The position numbers and the translations under genes are program-made. 64,000 nucleotides of DNA from assembly GCF_033097485.1 (NCBI RefSeq), contig NZ_AP028634.1:1789126-1853125 (forward strand), written 5' to 3'. The stretch comes from Pyrofollis japonicus (GTDB taxonomy: Archaea; Thermoproteota; Thermoprotei_A; Sulfolobales; Pyrodictiaceae). Shown here piece by piece: positions 62,687 through 64,000 of this stretch. Each line of letters begins with the position of its first letter. Position 1 is the stretch's first letter. The notes beneath the pieces were generated by a model. It was not told the DNA's origin. It made no database searches and saw only the letters and a list, made by a program, of their open reading frames with translations.

Positions 62687-64000
62687 TTATTTCATTGTCA
62701 TAAGTGGTGCCCATATGGGTATTGAGAGCACGTACTGAATTATGAGCGAGAGTAGCACAAATGGGACGGAATATTTTAGAAACGTTTTTGGCGTGACCTT
62801 ATATCCTGATTTCTCAGCCATTGCAACCGCGACATAAAGGGCTGGTGCAGCGGCAACAGTTAAGTTACTAGCAAGAGTGGCTGACCAAGCCATGCCCCAG
62901 TACAGTGGCCAGGCGTTAACCCCGCTAAGTGTTGCGGCATCGCGCACGAGGTAGAGAAAAGTCAGCAAGAGAGCATCATGCTCAATTACGGATGCTAGTA
63001 ATGCGACAAGCCAATAGAACACTGTATAGGCTATATAGGGGCTTGCTTCTATGAAGCCTACGAAGTGTTCCGCTATTGAGCGGAGAACGTGGTTAACCTC
63101 AAGCCCGCCCACGAGGCCAAAGAGCGATGCATAGAAGAGTAGTGCACGCCATTCAACATGTTCTAAGGCTTTTTCGAAGCTAACACCTTTTGCAGAGGCC
63201 TTGTTGTATAGTTCTCCGATCAGCGAGGTGATTGCCGCACCCGCTATAGTTATGAAGCCCAATGGGGCTCCGAGAAGAGGCCTAATAGCCATACCTATAA
63301 CAGTTGCGATAAATCCTGCTAAGCCTATTGTTAAAACAGCCTTATTTATTTGCGAACCAGTCTCTGCCTCATCAAGCTTTACCATGCTCTCTGGCTCTCT
63401 CGCCACAAACAACATATACATAGACATTATGACGAGCAAGAATGTCACCGTGAGCAAGGGAAAACTACTCGGCCTACCATGGCTCCATATAAAGTCCAGG
63501 AATTCAGCCCCCGCAATGCTGTGGAGAAGCTGCGGTGGAAGATCACCCATCAGCAGAGCTGTGCCCATGAAGTTTGCAGAGAAGCCTATAAGGAGTATTG
63601 CCAAAACAGGATTGCCTCCTGCGCGGCGAGCTGCCTCGAGAACTATGGAGCCGAAAAGAAGAATTACGAGAACATTGTCAACAAATATAGATACAAAGCC
63701 AGCAAGAATAGCCATAGCTAGCAAAAACTTACGATAGCTCTTCACTCGTTTAGCAACTAGGGATACGACAGCCTCCGCAAAACCACCCTCAATCATATAG
63801 CCTGTTATAACCCACATACCAAGCAGTATCGCGATAACATTCCAGTCGATAATCCGAAACGCTTCAAGAGGACTATATTTGGTAAAGACGATCATAGCTA
63901 TTAAGCCAGCAAGGCCTGCAACACTTTCGTCTACAACTCTTAGAACTATAGCTGCCACAGTGATGGAGAAGATTATTGCTGCTATCGCCTCAGCAGCGGC
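62687..64000 (-). CDS. ArsB/NhaD-type anion/cation permease, 5' end beyond the window
   Basis: At least 437 aa; the frame stays open to 64000 and upstream codons (AEAIAAIIFSITVAAIVL) encode a plausible first membrane helix, so GTG 63958 is probably not the true start. About 11-12 helices. SIFVDNVLVILLFGSIVLEAARR, ANFMGTALLMGDLPPQLL and ASVIEHDALLLTFLYLVRD resemble the two re-entrant NxxT/D motifs of NhaD/ArsB/SLC13 permeases. Could carry Na+/H+, arsenite or dicarboxylates. Confidence 0.8.
   Translation of the reverse strand, partial: AAAEAIAAIIFSITVAAIVLRVVDESVAGLAGLIAMIVFTKYSPLEAFRIIDWNVIAILLGMWVITGYMIEGGFAEAVVSLVAKRVKSYRKFLLAMAILAGFVSIFVDNVLVILLFGSIVLEAARRAGGNPVLAILLIGFSANFMGTALLMGDLPPQLLHSIAGAEFLDFIWSHGRPSSFPLLTVTFLLVIMSMYMLFVAREPESMVKLDEAETGSQINKAVLTIGLAGFIATVIGMAIRPLLGAPLGFITIAGAAITSLIGELYNKASAKGVSFEKALEHVEWRALLFYASLFGLVGGLEVNHVLRSIAEHFVGFIEASPYIAYTVFYWLVALLASVIEHDALLLTFLYLVRDAATLSGVNAWPLYWGMAWSATLASNLTVAAAPALYVAVAMAEKSGYKVTPKTFLKYSVPFVLLSLIIQYVLSIPIWAPLMTMK

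Overview
The window reads as a single chromosome segment from a hyperthermophilic, anaerobic crenarchaeote, most likely Desulfurococcales (Pyrodictiaceae-like); the lineage is inferred from gene content and order, not from a search. The supporting signs are archaeal-type ribosomal proteins (eL15, eL24, eS28, eL8, eL18), Rpo3 and Rpo10, RNase P proteins Pop5 and Rpp30, an archaeal SRP RNA, an intron-bearing tRNA, TATA-driven leaderless genes beside GGAGGTGA Shine-Dalgarno genes, archaeal riboflavin synthase, the mevalonate/isopentenyl phosphate kinase lipid route, superoxide reductase and a ferredoxin-linked 2-oxoacid oxidoreductase. Coding density is high. I see no CRISPR array, insertion sequence, integrase or prophage.

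Layout. 1-3858 (minus): an exosome-associated RNA-binding protein, Rpp30, Pop5, then the riboflavin genes (reductase, ribB, riboflavin synthase, lumazine synthase running off the left edge). 4024-12405: eL15, a YchF-like GTPase, Ndk, eL24/eS28, eL8 and GltX, with three plus-strand accessory genes between. 12386-22520 (minus) is a long gene train: uS13-uS4-uS11-Rpo3-eL18-uL13-uS9-Rpo10-uS2, then MEMO1-like, a GHMP-kinase-like protein, isopentenyl phosphate kinase, IDI-2, prenyl diphosphate synthase, DUF2118 and GltX. It joins translation, transcription and archaeal lipid synthesis. A likely C/D box sRNA sits just upstream of uS13. 22730-27785 is a tRNA-rich stretch (Phe, Gly, Leu-UAA, Val-CAC, intron-containing Ser-CGA, Leu-UAG) holding a HerA-like ATPase, a winged-helix protein, a truncated TFS-like zinc ribbon and a thermospermine-synthase-like aminopropyltransferase.

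28019-34062: a membrane-anchored extracellular Lon-type protease, then a metal-uptake locus (znuA-znuB-nikR-like-phosphatase on minus, znuC divergent) with twin TGTGCACA palindromes around the shared promoter. 34059-45695: a tRNA-binding OB protein, superoxide reductase, pyruvate kinase, 2-oxoacid:ferredoxin oxidoreductase, an SDR, KptA, a PP-loop enzyme, HemB and a chelatase-like protein. 45745-46214: SRP RNA followed by an unexplained GC-rich folded segment. 46336-64000: an RNA m5C methylase, TldD/TldE, a UPF0282 metallo-hydrolase, a Walker-A-defective ATPase, a flippase, a ClC channel, a glycerol-linked group (GDPD, hydrolase, MFS, glycerol kinase) and an ArsB/NhaD permease cut by the right edge.

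The most notable observations are: two essential genes that seem to lack an AUG/GUG/UUG start but carry strong SD signals (rps13 with CUG, gltX with AUA); a Pop5 RNase P protein with an N-terminal membrane anchor; a GHMP-like protein without its ATP-binding motifs in the mevalonate kinase position; a NikR-like repressor with a changed metal site next to zinc-transporter genes and paired operators; and several candidate small RNAs.
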